64,000 bases of DNA. Origin: Macropodus opercularis. Its lineage: Eukaryota; Chordata; Actinopteri; Anabantiformes; Osphronemidae. Under the pieces are notes generated by a model, which made no database searches, was not told where the DNA came from, and was given only the letters and a program-made list of their open reading frames with translations. This document shows, one piece after another, positions 26,517 through 38,961 of this stretch (position 1 is its first letter; each line of letters opens with the position of its first letter). The stretch lies in contig CM061104.1 in the NCBI GenBank assembly GCA_030770545.1, forward strand, positions 16,377,001 through 16,441,000, given 5' to 3'. The translations under genes were made by a program, and so were the position numbers.

Positions 26517-27778
26517 CGGCTGCCGGTGAAGGCCGATCCTCTCAGCCTCAGTTAACCAATCTTTGCTCTGCTCTCCTTTCATTAGCGTCTTGCTTGTGCA
26601 AAGGGTTTAGCCTCGCTTGTAACAATGACTTAATGTGCCACTGCTAAAGCTCTGTGTTTTATTAGTATTTAATGTTCACTTATGCAAAGGATCTCTGTAA
26701 AAAAAAGACTTGAGACGTTGTTTCTCGTGCAGCTGCTCCGTCAAACTCGAGCCAAATAGAATAAATAAATGACTGTTTTCTAAATTCTGCATATTCAAAG
26801 ATCCTACAAAATCTTCTTTCACTACTTGTGAACAGAGGCAGTGAAAGTAAGACGCAGCCAAATGTTTGGGATAAAATGAGTAGCTGCATGGCATTTAGGT
26901 AAAAAAGGAGCAGCCAGTATCGCGTCAAAATGATTTCATAGAAAAAGCTGTTGAAGTCTAACTAGGATTTTCCTCAGAGAATTAGTCTTGACTGTGCACA
27001 GGTGGACCTATCAATCTCGTGGCTGTTTGCATGGATGCCAGCTGTTAGCCACTGCAACCGAGAGTGATTAACAACTATGATGGAAAGAACAACACACTCC
27101 TTCACTTGAGTCTCACACATCAGCCACTGTTCTTCTGTTTTGAGACTACTCTCCGGTATTATAAGCTGATTTTACTCTGAGCAAGAAGAACCAGCAAAGT
27201 GATTAGACGTTAATAAATACATTTAAATGTTATACAACTAAGTCCAACTATAGAAAACCCAAAATTTTCCAGGAGCAGGACTGTAACAACAGACACCTCA
27301 GGCGGAACCAGGAGCCAGGTGGGTCGGTTGTTGCTCGACCGGTTGCTGCGGGATAATGAGGAGAGAGACGAACACCAAGCAGCTCGGTTGGTTACGTTCA
27401 TGCTCTCATTCAGGTCTGTCCCCTCGCCACAGCCACAGTTTGCAGATTTAAACATTCACGTATGGAGACCACGCACAGATTCATCAGCTCAGACACAACG
27501 AATCAGGCAAACACTTGTTGTAGAGCCGGTGTCAGGTTAACTCCACGCAGGCCAGGAATGCACAGGAAGTGACATGACACGTCAAGACGGGACGGGGCAG
27601 CGCCGAACAAGACAGGTGAACAGCGGGTCAGAAAAGTGCCTTGTTGAGCAGGACAGGACAAGCTGCGCTGTCACAACACAGGACTGGGACACGACAGGCC
27701 GAGGCAGCGGCTGTCGTGAAGCGCTGACTAAAGCTGTTTTATTAGTTCTGGCCACCTCAGCTTAACAAAGGCCTTATC

Positions 27779-27809
27779 CCGGTTCGAACTGTTCAGTTTA
27801 CCGAACCGG
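27779..27809. repeat. Strong inverted repeat (hairpin/cruciform)
   Basis: CCGGTTCG (27779-27786) is perfectly complementary in reverse to CGAACCGG (27802-27809). Inside these arms AACT and AGTT pair again around a GTTC loop, with TAC bulged on the 3' side. The result is a 31-nt hairpin with an 8-bp GC-rich stem plus a 4-bp inner stem. There is no T run after it and no gene context, so it is not a terminator. It resembles a tRNA T-arm only in containing GGTTCGAA, and no cloverleaf can be drawn around it. Confidence 0.7.
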
Positions 27810-29267
27810 AGACGAGCACATGGCTCTGATAGCCGCGTCGGCCGTTGTGTCAGTTCCGTGTGCATCACTGTTTGTTTTCCTGCAGGCTTTGTGTAGCTCC
27901 AGTCAGCGTTGCTTTCGCTGCCACGCGTCCTGCATGCTGATGGGGACACGCCTGGGTTCTCCAGCAAAACTTGATATTAACTGATTGTGTGGCCATTTTC
28001 ATAATAAAATGACGAGAGAGGTGGTTTTGAAAGCCCCCGTATTAAACACAACTCCACAGCCATGCAGTCCAGACAGATTTGCTTTGATTCGCTTGGTCTC
28101 TATCTTCCATTGAAGGGTGTTTTTTGCATTTTGGGTCCCACTCTGTTCTGACTCTGTGTAATTTAATTACAGTGGACCTTGGCATGCCCAGGCAGCGCCC
28201 ACGCAGCGCGGTGCAGAATGCCAGCCGGGAACATCCTGTCTGAGGCGACAGGAACATCAGACGCGACAGATGGCTCATAAATCATGGAGGTGCGTGCACA
28301 GTGTCGACGGGAGGCCTTCCTCTGGAGAGCACGCTGCGAGCAGGTGGGCAGAGGGAGCATCGGCACAGCAACACGAGCCCTGGACACGTTACCACTGTGC
28401 CTGGGTAAGTGCCTGGTGTCACAGAGGCAGGATCGGGAGAGAAAACACAGAAACTGCTTCGACTGCTCACTTCCAGTCGGCTCCATTTACAGCACACTTC
28501 ATCACCTACAGCGTCGTTCTGCAGCAGGAACCAACGCGATGCATAGACTGAATGACAGGAATTGTGATTTATTGGTGAAGATCTTATTTGTACGATCAAC
28601 TGGCCTTCGCATTGTGTTCCTCATCAAGTCTCCACCCAGACGTTCTAAACAGCTTAACTCTCCACCACATTTCTTCATTTCTCATCTGTAGCGACTTAAT
28701 TAAGATACCCAGCCATTAATTGGTCCTGATACACTGTTCATTCATGGGAAAAGCAATTTCCTTTCTGATGGTAAACTGCCTTGGCTTCCAATCAAGGTTT
28801 TATTTTGCGTTCTCTTACATGAAAGAGCTGCGGCTCCTGCGAGCATGCGGCAGAGTGCAGCACGTGACAATGTGCGGCATTAATAAATCACAATCCTCTG
28901 TTGCGTTGGAGTTGTTTATTTCTCTTTGAGTCCACTCGGAAGGTGTTTGAGTGACAGTGGCTACGTCTCGACTCCCAGTGCACTGGAACGAACTTTACAA
29001 AAACTTTACACAGCTAACTTTTGTTTTTCCTCCTTTTGTTGTTAGTTAAATAAAATAGTCAAACAGTGAAACAGTGTGTGTTGCTGTGCAGGACTTTAAC
29101 GCGTCGCAGTGGTGAAACTAGTGAACCCACATCAAAAAGGTTTAGACACCGGACACCCAGCCCTGCAGTACGATGGTCATTTTATTGCATCGGACATTAA
29201 ACGCGTGGGCCATTATGCCTTTACAGTAGTCCAGATGGGCGTAATAAATATGGATACATGGCATGTT

Positions 29268-29297
29268 AATTACTCTCAGGTCACACAGCATTTGCAT
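29268..29297 (+). promoter_or_regulatory. Homeodomain core plus POU octamer
   Basis: TTAATTAC (about 29268-29275) is followed by a perfect octamer ATTTGCAT (29290-29297). This is the second octamer/homeodomain pair in the desert (compare 2659-2680). It lies in a stretch of low coding potential that reads like conserved noncoding sequence; enhancer function is inferred only. Confidence 0.3.
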
Positions 29298-32200
29298 GTT
29301 ATAGAGGTTCCTCCTAGGAACAGGACATGACTGAGGTGCAGTCTCTAGATAAGGATTAATTCATCTTTTAAACACTCTGTTTTATACAGTAATGGTGCTG
29401 AAAACTCCTGCTGCCACGTGCTTTCCATTACATTACACATCACACATTGTTATTTTAAGGCATTAAGGCTTCAGCTTGGACTAACAATGACAGAACCGCA
29501 GCAAAGGTCAGCGCACCCCTGCATTACACATGCTCCATTACTGGGGTCACGCAATACAGGCTCACAGCTCATGAAAAATTCAAGTTGATTTCAATTAGCG
29601 GCAGGAAAAAAACCCTTTGATAGCCGGATGTGAGGCTGGATAAACACACTGACAGATGAATTTATGAATAATACACTGACGGACTTTATGAGTGAGATTG
29701 ATTTCTTCTCAGATCAATACTTCTCACGCTTACCTTGATGTGAAAGTCCAGGTGTGGCCATTCAGAATCAAAGCACATCGCCAGCGCTCTCCAGGGAACC
29801 TCGCTCTTCAGCGTAAAAAAGAACGAGAAGGCAATGCTAAAACATTCAGCATCAACTCCACTGGTTCCCCCTGCTCCAGCTGGTTTGTAACACACACACA
29901 AACACACTCACACCAGTGTGTTTGCATGCTAATATCTAATGATATCACTGCTCTGATGTGTGCAGATCCAGTGTTTGAATTGTTTGCTGTTCTGCTGTTA
30001 ATGAAACACAAATGCACACGACAGCTTGAAGTGTGGCGCATTCTCGCACTCAGGCTGTTCTCCAGGACTTGAACATCAAAACTATCAAAGCTCCAATGAC
30101 AACTTACGACTTTAAGGCCTGATGAGGACTGAATCGCACCACAGGGAAGCGGACGGATCTATTTTCAAGGAATGTTCCATAAGCCTGGTGCACGAGGTTG
30201 ACGTGTGTGTGCAGATCGTCATGTGAAGCCGTCCTGTGTCTTACTGCATCCCTTGATCACATTAGCATCTGGTTTTATGGCAAAGGTGGAGGACTTGTTC
30301 CCATGACGATCCCCTGACTTCACGCATCATCATCAACTATCGATATTGACGAGCAAACACTAATGTCAGCATCAGGCCACGTTGGGCTGAAACGAGGAAC
30401 ATGGTGTCGATTAAGCATATTTCTTTAATTAAAACAAAGATACATATCCAGTTTTAAAGCGAATACTTCTGAGTCCATTTACTGTGATTTGGAGTTTTGC
30501 AGTACTCGTTCCCTTCTTATGTTTTGTGTGGGACATTTGACAGCCTTTATGCGACTGCTAAAGTGACTGCTGTGATTAGGCTCCACTTCAGACAGCACAC
30601 ATAAGGCGTCTGCTCAGCAATCAAGGTCTCCTCTCTGCGTGTCTGCGCTGATTTATTTTTAATTCTGGTCTCTTTACTTTGTTTCTCCAAACGCAGGCGG
30701 TTAAAGAACAAGTCGCCGCATTCAAGCGCTGAATTGAAATGTTATTTTATTTTTTTGTCAGGGATTTTTTTGTGTTTTCTCTTTTTTTTAAAGGCTGAAG
30801 CAATTTACCATAACAAGCACCTGATTACAAGCCGGAGATGTGTGTGGGAGTATTGTAGTAGAGTAACATGTTTCAGGTGGTTTGCTTTTAATTAATGTCA
30901 TTATGTTTTGCTCCGTTTTTTGACGGAGGGCTGAGTGGCCGCGCCGAACGTCTTACATGAGTCACCGCTGGCATCCAAAGGTTAATGACTGCCAATCGCA
31001 TTTCTGGTTTTCGTGTTCCCTTCATCCTTCGGTGATTTAGTTAAATGCTACAGTAAAGAAAGAGGATCCTGCTCGTAGCAGATTGAAGCTGACCAAAAGG
31101 TTGAAACCTACAATAGATGGATGCTTTATTAGCAACAGGGCTTTTAGCCTTTTGGTTTGTTCCTTCTTGTGTAACCACTGTTATGCTCTCAGAACTGCCT
31201 GGACTGACCAACACAGCAGGTTTAGGTTGGTTAGTTCACTGGAAACCAACACATTCTTGAATCAGCTGTTCCTCCATGTAGACGACTATAAACTCCAAGG
31301 TGTGGTCAGACCATCGGCGGGTAGACGTTGTGACTTCATGTATTCATTCGATCTGTAATGAGTGATGTCTGTTGTGATACTGTTGTTGTGTACATCCGAA
31401 CATCTTCCCAACAGCCTTGACATTTTCTGTCAGCACAGATGAGGAACTGTGCCCGTGAAGCGTGGGGTTGTTCCTGGAGTAGATTTCCGCTGCATTTGCA
31501 TTACTGTCTCTGCTCACCGCCAGGACGCCGGCCAATTAACAGCTCCCAATTCTGTGTTATTCAGCAAAACCAGATGACTGTGGACTGCTGTGCAGGAGCT
31601 TACAGTGTGGAGGACTGAACTTCCTCTGAAAAGTTTAGGGGTTGGCTTCCAGATGGACGACAGATCTGTTTAAAGCACCGTCGGGGAGAACGTGACAACT
31701 GGTGCCATCAAATTACACTGGTTGCTCACATTTACTGATACTCTTCTGCTATTAACGACCATTATATTCTCAGCTGTTAATATTTGGTCAGATTTTGGAA
31801 AGTGAACTTAAAACGTCCCTCAGAGAAAGTACTGTCTCTACTGTCAAATCCAGTTTAAAGGACGTGGGAACTGCTGTATGACTTTAGTCTGTGCTTTCAC
31901 GTTCATTTCACATTCACAGCGCAGAACTGGTTAATCCCGTGAGCTGTGCCAGGTCTGGAGGCAAAAGGGCAGGTGGGTGCTGACAGAGAGACGTCTGCAC
32001 AGATACGATGAACAGAGGGAAGGAGCCAAGGCCTGCCAAGCGTGCACAGACACCAGCAAGCCCCCAAATGACACAACATATGGAGTACAGCTGAAAAAAC
32101 CCTCCACCCGGCTCCACCCGCCATCTTCTCATCGTCCTCTTTCTTCTTGCCGCACAGCAGCGTTGCGAAAAACAGACACTGACGCTGCGAACGTCTGCAA

Positions 32201-35200
32201 GTGGAGAATTTAAACATCTATTTTTGCTACAATGTTTCTCAGCAAACGTTCACTGATTCAAACGGCAAGTCGCAAAACGTCTAATTCTGCACAATGAGCG
32301 GATCAGTGAAGCTTGTTAGGCAATAACTTGTTTCTCTGCTGTTTCAACGTCTGAGAGATGATGCCTAAACACTTCAGAATTCAGAGCAGGGGGCTGTGAT
32401 AGCTCTGGAAGATATATGGCTCCTGAATACTTATCTTGACGCGATCAATACAATTGATGTGCTGCCCTCTACAACAGCTGTCCACCTCTCATTAATGAGT
32501 CAGATGCCAATTACCAGTCCAGCCGGCTTCCACCGCTTCATTAAAGGCGCGCCCATTGTCAGCTGGCAAAAGGAGACGGTGGGAGGAATTCTTGAACTTC
32601 AATTTCCATCGCCCTTTTGTCAGGGCACATTTCAGCATTCCCCTCGTTCTCTGACAGTAAAATAAGTATTTGTCAAGTTTTCAGTGCGATAGAGATGATG
32701 GAGGAATCAAGGCATGGCAGCAATCTCCAGCATCAGCCGTCACAGCCGCTGGAGTTCTCACCCTCTGTCTCTCTACCTCTTTAGGCTTCATTGTATTCCT
32801 CCCCTCACCTTGCTTCCCTCTCACTGCCACTTGATGCAGCTCCAGCTTCGCAGATGTGAGGCTATTCGAAGTAGATTTAAGTCCAGCTGATTTGCTTACA
32901 GAGGCTCTCGGCCTCCTCTGCAGAACCAATAATTGCATTCATGAATAAATCTTACCTGAAGCCTAAACGTATAGATATACGACTGTGCCCTTGACTGATG
33001 TATTCAGCGTCAAGACATGAAACTACTGTGAACAACAGTATTCATCACCGGTATTTTGCACCCGTGAAGTGACTCCCGACAGTCAGCCCTCGCGAACACG
33101 TGCGTCATGGAGGTGTGAGCACACGCAGACACATCTGCCACCTGGTGCATGAGGCTCCGCGTTCAACTGTTTGCAGGTTAATGTAATGTCAGGTGCTTTC
33201 AGAGGGCACGAATGAGCTCCGCCCCCTTTGTCCCGCTGCTCGGGCTTTAGTCTCACCTGGAAGTAATTGACTTTACCTAAACCCAAAGCAAGACGCTGGT
33301 ACTGTAGGAGCTTGTGTGCTGGATTCTTTTAGTCTTTCATTTTTAATGTTAGGTTTTATGTACTAGTATTTGATGATTTGAGGACAATGTGCTTTGACTA
33401 AATGACTAACAAAAGGCTGAAGTGAACCCACTGTTGCAGCGACAGCAAAAGTTTTGTGGCATTAACTAACAACTGTCTTTTGTCTTTTTTATTGTGGGAA
33501 AATTGCTCCCTGCTGTTTTGTATAACATCCATTTTACTGCCTTCAGACAATTACAGCTGGTTTCAGTCTGTATTATGTTATGTTTAAACTGTTTTAACTG
33601 TCGATTCAATTCATCTTTCATTAGTCATCACAGCCTTGTCTTGTATTGTCACAGACTGTCGTTTATCTTAGTTTAAGCCATTAAGACATTTCCTATTCTC
33701 TATTCTTTTCAGGACGCTGCTGATAAATCTCATTTGTGGCCTCACATCTTCCTTTACTGCAGTAGCTGTTGCACTGTATTGTGTTATTTTTTGTGTATTT
33801 TGTACTTGACGTCCATCCTCCTGGTCCAGTTTGGAAAGTCACAGGCACAACAAGTCCTGAGACTCAATTAAATCGTAAAGGTTTTTAGTAGTGTATTATT
33901 TATTAAAGTTCTGCTTCTAGTGGTTTAAAATAAACCTGTCCACTTTAAGATTGAGTGTCCACATCTGTCTTTATTACACACTTATGTAGAGTTAACTTTT
34001 ACACAAGCTCAGTTAAACATTTATGATATTAGTTGGCTCCACAACTTGCTCCACTAATCGTGCCACGTAGCCAACCATTCAGCTGTGTGGGATTAAATTC
34101 AGTTGGAGCAACCTGTAGCGTGTGATACAGGTTTCCACAAGGAGAGGAGATAATCAGGAACTGTAGCTGCTGGTCGGCAGACGAGGACTGAACTGCTTCA
34201 TTTCTGAAAGCACCTTTTCATCACTTCAGAGAATCAGCTTTGAATTAAGATCATAACTAACTCTCCCATTACTTCTGGATTCCCTACAGTCTACAGTCCC
34301 TACATCAAAAGCATATCAATTTCAGTGCTGCTTGCTGTGCTTACAGTCTATTTACAATATATGTTTGTTATGTTTCCTTATTTGTAAATGTACAGAATAA
34401 TCTTTAACAGATTATTTTTGGTGGTCTGTTTCATAACTGACCGACAGATAATAATAAAAGACAGATAATCAAACAGCAAAGTAAACATTGCTAAACAAAG
34501 ATTTAAAACAAAATCTTGAAATGCTGTAAAAAAAAGCAACAAAATTGAAGAAGGGAACTTGTATAACTAGCGTTTAAATCTACTGCCTTATTTGTTATCA
34601 CTGCTGTGGTTAAAATGAAAGAGCTGGTGTATTTATGAAACAATAACTGAGAGACTCAGCGCCTGCTGGATTAGTTCGAATCTAAAATGAAAGTAATTAG
34701 GAGCTTGTAACAGCCAGTAAACCCTGAATACACACAGTATGTTATCTACAGTACGGATGTGTGTAAAGAAACAATGAATGGAGACGACGTGACTCTGGAC
34801 ACATTCACTGGACTCGACCTGCAGCAGTTACATGTGGACACAGAACCTTGTTGGGACTGTCTGCTGAGCATCATGGGACTTAGGGCGATGCCTTCGCTTA
34901 GGCTGCAAACAGGGAGGAAGACACAGAAGCTGTTGATTCATCATTTCTTTTTCTTTCTCTTGACGAGCTTCCCTGCGTAGCTAGAAACAGACACACTGTA
35001 CAGTAGCTAATTAGGCCGGCGTGTGGCGATGGCTTGGGACAGCACCATGCAAAGGGAAATTCACAGCAGCCAAATGAGGCCTGACAGGTGACTGCGTCTC
35101 CAGCGCAAGCCACTGCGTCCATGCTGGAAACAACCACAAGGGGCATCCGTTGAGAAAAATCACAAACAATATTTGCTGACTGCTCGTTTTCGCTAATTGG

Positions 35201-35864
35201 CCCAGAATTTAAAGGACCCGTCCTGGTTCTTGTCATTGTTAATTATACTTTAGGGCTCATAGCGTCTCGTTGCTGCTTGGTGTAGTTTCGTTTCGGGAAA
35301 GCCAAGAGAAACTGTTTGCAAGGAATGGGTTGTTTAGTCACGAGATAAGAGAGGCAGGCTCCACCAGTCCACATTAATTGTCGGCTGAAATCGCAGCCTC
35401 AGCGTGCCTCAGCCTAGTGAAAGGTGTATGTTGCTGAGATGAAGTGGAAGGCTTCCCATTTGGTAACATGGAAACAAATGGTTTGCCTCCGCTCGCACGC
35501 TATTATTCTGTCATCGGCTGTAAATGCCTCTCTCGTGTGGATTTTGACCATTGCTTTTCCACAGACGCTGCTCTTTGTGTGCGTTTCGGGCTCTCTCTGC
35601 TCCAGCTCTTCTTTCTCCCGCTCCCTCTGCTATTCGTGCTTTGCATGCAGACCCTGGAGCTCAAAGAGTTCAGAATGAGGAAATGGCAATGAAGAAAAGT
35701 TTGTGAAGGAAAAAGACAAGGCAAGAAAAAGTTAGGATGCAAAACCCCTGTTCCTCCATCCGCCTGATGTGGCTGGACTGAAAGGAAAGCAAATAAACTG
35801 TTGTCTTGTTCATTGTATTGTGGGTAGAGCTACCAAAAACACTAAGGATTGTACAGCTGCTCTG

Positions 35865-35890
35865 CTCTCTCTCTCTCTCTCTGTCTCTCT
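35865..35890 (+). repeat. (CT)n microsatellite
   Basis: Dinucleotide CT repeat with a single interruption (CTGT). Ordinary simple repeat. Confidence 0.85.
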
Positions 35891-37129
35891 CAACATACAA
35901 ACATGCAAACGCCCACACACACAAGCACTGCAAAAGACACTCTGGCGAATACTGTTTACTGATATGCGGATTGGGTTTAAGAGCGGAACGCTGAGCATTT
36001 CAATCTAAACGGTAAACACTCTTAATTGGATTGTGTGCTTATGTGCTTTGATGTGAATCCTCTGAGGACTGTATATTATTAGGGCTAATTGATTCTGATA
36101 CATATTTACATGAGTTTAGAAAATTAGTCCAAAACAAATGTGATGCGAGGGCTTTCATCATGAGCCCAATAGTTGCATTACACCTCTTGGTTTACTGGAA
36201 CTTTGAGCTGTTGCCGTGTCAGAGTTCACTGGTCATTTGGCGACTTGGTGAGGCTGCTCTGACTGTGGACATCGTGTGGGTACAACACCACAACCTCCTG
36301 TTCATCCCAAATGAGGCCCAGAGGGGCTGAGCAGCAGGGATCACGCCACAGTGAGGTCGAAAGGTGGAGCACGCGTCCTCGCTTCTGACCGTGTGTTCTG
36401 TAATCTGCCTCCAGATGGTGTGTGTCAAGCGATTTCCCCGTGATGCAGGCCTGCCTTGATATAACGTAATGTCAGCTAGCACAACACAAAGTAGCCCGTT
36501 TGCTGGTCAGGAGCGTGGCCAGAGGCCAAATCTGACCGACGATGGTCGTACTGGAGTGTATTATACTAGGAAGTGGTTCCAATATATTCTACCCCATAGA
36601 TTTTATATAGGGTGGCACATTAGAATGCAAGCAATGCTCTGTAATGAAACTGCAGCACTCACTGTCACCTTGCAATAATAAATACATAGTGAAATGATCA
36701 CCTTTCAGACACCTACGTCTTAAAAACAGAGAAATTATAACCATGTGAAAGTAAAATTAAATTCAGAGCTGCTGTATTGGATTGAATTCAACTTTACAGC
36801 TGTGCAGTGGCCAGTGAGTGTTCATTGAGCATTTATGGACAGAATATTATCGGCAACATTCAGACATAAGGACATTTCTAGCATCATAGCGTCTCCCCTG
36901 TCGCTGATGGGCAGTATGCGTAAGAGTCAAATAGCAAAGTTCCACATGAGTCTATCCCGTGGCACAGCGGACAGATGGTCTTTGAATCGCAGGAGCAGGG
37001 AATTAGGTCTGAGGGTTGATTGAGGGTTGGTGGCACTTTTTGGCATCGCTCTCCCCTGGGTGACACCGTGAGGGGGGAAATATCCTGAGCTCCAGGGCCG
37101 AGCGGCCGCTCACTCCTTTGGTTTCACAT

Positions 37130-37330
37130 CACCTGCAATTTGAATTCCATTACTTTCTGTGCCACACTTCAAATAAAGCTGGGGCCTATTAATTACCAAA
37201 GTATGGGTTTAGGGTAAAGGTGAATGTGCAATTACAGAATTAAATCAAGCCCCTGTTTAGCTTGTCAGTCCTGACAGAAATAATTTGGGTGAATTATTAA
37301 ATGCTTCCACTGCTCTCTGCTCGCTGCATC
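37130..37330. promoter_or_regulatory. AT-rich CNE-like block upstream of the secreted-protein gene
   Basis: This 200-bp block contains several homeodomain-type cores in close order: CAATTTGAATTCCATTA, CTATTAATTACCAAAG and GTGCAATTACAG. It also has a GTCAG-TC-CTGAC palindrome (37264-37275). It lies about 650 bp upstream of the start codon at 37977 and could be a proximal enhancer of that gene. Evidence is motif density only. Confidence 0.3.
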
Positions 37331-37967
37331 ATTGTAGGCTCAGGTGAATTCAGCCAAGTCCAAGCCCGTTTCCCCCTCTCATACAAACCATTAAAAAAAA
37401 AGTCTAGGGCTGAAAAAGTGACCCACTGTATGGAAGCATTCAAATGTTCAGTGTTGCATATTTAGGATTATGTTCATGTAGTTTCTAATCCTGAGGTGAG
37501 TCATGTAAACAGATCACATTCAGATTACACAATATTCAAGCATGTTATGGAGGCCTAGTTTAGCAGTTTATGCTTTTTCATTTTGCTGTTGTGTACAAAT
37601 AGCATAATTAAAATTCTGTTCACAATGCACACTGAAATATTAATATTAGCATAATTCTTAAATGTTTTAACATATTAAAATCAACATAATCAAAATGAAA
37701 ATGTCATGTTTTGTTTAATTCACCTACTTGCAAGCATTTTAAATAATTGCCTGTGATGAAGCAATTTGCCAGTAGCTGACGGGATTCAGTGCTTGGGTTG
37801 TGGTCTCTATGACAACCAGCTGTCTGTAATTAGTAAATCAAGCCTGGGTGAGGTTTTGGACACTCAGAGTGGCTGCAGAAAGAAGTCAAGAGTGGCAGGC
37901 GGCTCAGTCTCGGTAATTGCGTTGCCATAACTGCAGGGATGTGTGTGCCACTGGTGGTTTTTCTCAG

Positions 37968-38961
37968 GTATTTAAGATGTGGATGTTTCCTGTGGTTAAA
38001 AAACAATCAGCTGCTCAGTGCTGTGCTGTTTGCGTTACCGTGTTTGTTGTCTTTTGCAGCACGGTCATGCTTCACTCCGTGTCGGCTGGAGGTGTGTATT
38101 GTGCTAAAACAGCGAGAGGTACGAACAGCACTTTAATTGATGTTGCTGCTTTCTTATAATTACCAATTAGTGGCTGTATCTGGCATTTAGCTACAGAAGT
38201 AGTTGCAGGAGCAGCATAAATACGGTTTGCAAATACTTGTTTTTGTTGTAGCCCGTGCTGCCGCCCTGGGTTTGGACTATCCCGGAGTTCACGGAGCCCC
38301 TGATTTGCATCGACCAGCTAATTATGGGATGCAGCCCAGCGCAGCGCTGTCAAGGCCTCACCTGTACAAACGCGGTGGTCCTGAACCAGCTGGGGTTGAC
38401 CCTGACACGGGCTACTACAAGCAGCGCTATCCAGGAGCGAGACCAGACGGCATCGCACACAAACGAGCTCACCGCTGGAATTCTGAAGCCGCATTTCAGC
38501 TGAACCGTGACACATACAACCCAGTTCAAAGTGAACATGCCACCGAACAAAAGCCCGGCCTTCCCAGAGGACCGTCAGTTAGCAGCCTCGGGTCCGATTT
38601 TGAGCAGGTCAAGCATGTTGCCCCACCAGCGTGGGCTGAAGCCCCCGGCCAGCCCGTGCTCATGAACTGGGAACCTCAAGGTCACGCTGAGCCGCTTCCA
38701 TTTGTCTACAATAAGCATGACCTTGTTTTTGATGCGTCTGTCCCAAATAGACGTGCCACGGCTCTGACTGGACTCCCCTTGACTCACAGCACGGGTCATG
38801 GTATTTACCAGAGGGGTCTGGCTGGATATGGCTTTGGAGGAGACGTTCCTGTCCTTGGTTCCCCTCATCTCACTAACCAACCCGATGCTGCCATGACTAG
38901 AACGGCTCCTAGGTTTCATGGATGGTGGAGGATTTGGTTTCCTCCCCATCTTTTTCCATGA
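37968..38961 (+). CDS. Two-exon gene for an unrecognised secreted protein, 283 aa
   Basis: I do not recognise this gene. Coding exon 1 is 37977-38118 (an acceptor TTTTTCTCAG just before 37968 suggests a 5' UTR exon further upstream) with donor AG|GTACGA. Exon 2 is 38252-38961, after acceptor TTGTTGTAG. The phase-1 junction keeps one frame to the TGA at 38959-38961. Residues 1-37 form a signal peptide: a basic KK, a hydrophobic AVCVTVFVVFC core and a small-residue SVSA cleavage site. The mature part has only one cysteine (C42) and is rich in Pro, Gly, His, Tyr and Trp. Dibasic KR (87-88) and HKR (117-119) could be processing sites. It contains DPDTGYYKQRYPG (about 98-110) and ends in an aromatic WWRIWFPPHLFP. 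No transmembrane helix or known domain is visible. An extracellular-matrix or fin-fold structural protein (actinodin-like) is one guess, held weakly. AATAAA at 39522-39527 is a possible poly(A) signal. Confidence 0.7.

Larger units (their letters stand above)
26520..37960. other. Gene desert, right part: no gene seen
   Basis: No exon chain. The longest frames (135 codons at 28284-28691, 126 at 29692-30072) show no family resemblance and no splice logic. Noted elements are a strong hairpin at 27779-27809, an octamer with homeodomain core at 29268-29297, an AP-1-type TGAGTCA next to CATTAATG near 32491-32502, a CT repeat at 35865-35890, and an AT-rich CNE-like block at about 37130-37330 just upstream of the secreted-protein gene. 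Confidence 0.55.

Noticed and set aside
26289..26582. Open frames with repeated Ala-Pro-Ser-Thr-Gln-His-Pro or Gly-Ala-Gly-Cys-Trp-Val-Leu
   Set aside because: These are translations of the 7-bp minisatellite; a 7-bp unit cycles through all frames without stops.
27781..27800. GGTTCGAA resembling a tRNA B box
   Set aside because: No A box at the right distance and no acceptor-stem pairing; the sequence is explained by the local hairpin.
28284..28691. 135-codon plus-strand frame in a locally GC-richer region
   Set aside because: Several overlapping frames on both strands are equally open because of base composition; none shows a family signature.
37939..38136. Alternative frame over exon 1 of the secreted-protein gene with its own hydrophobic stretch
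   Set aside because: Only the frame starting at 37977 joins exon 2 in phase across consensus splice sites and gives a standard signal peptide.
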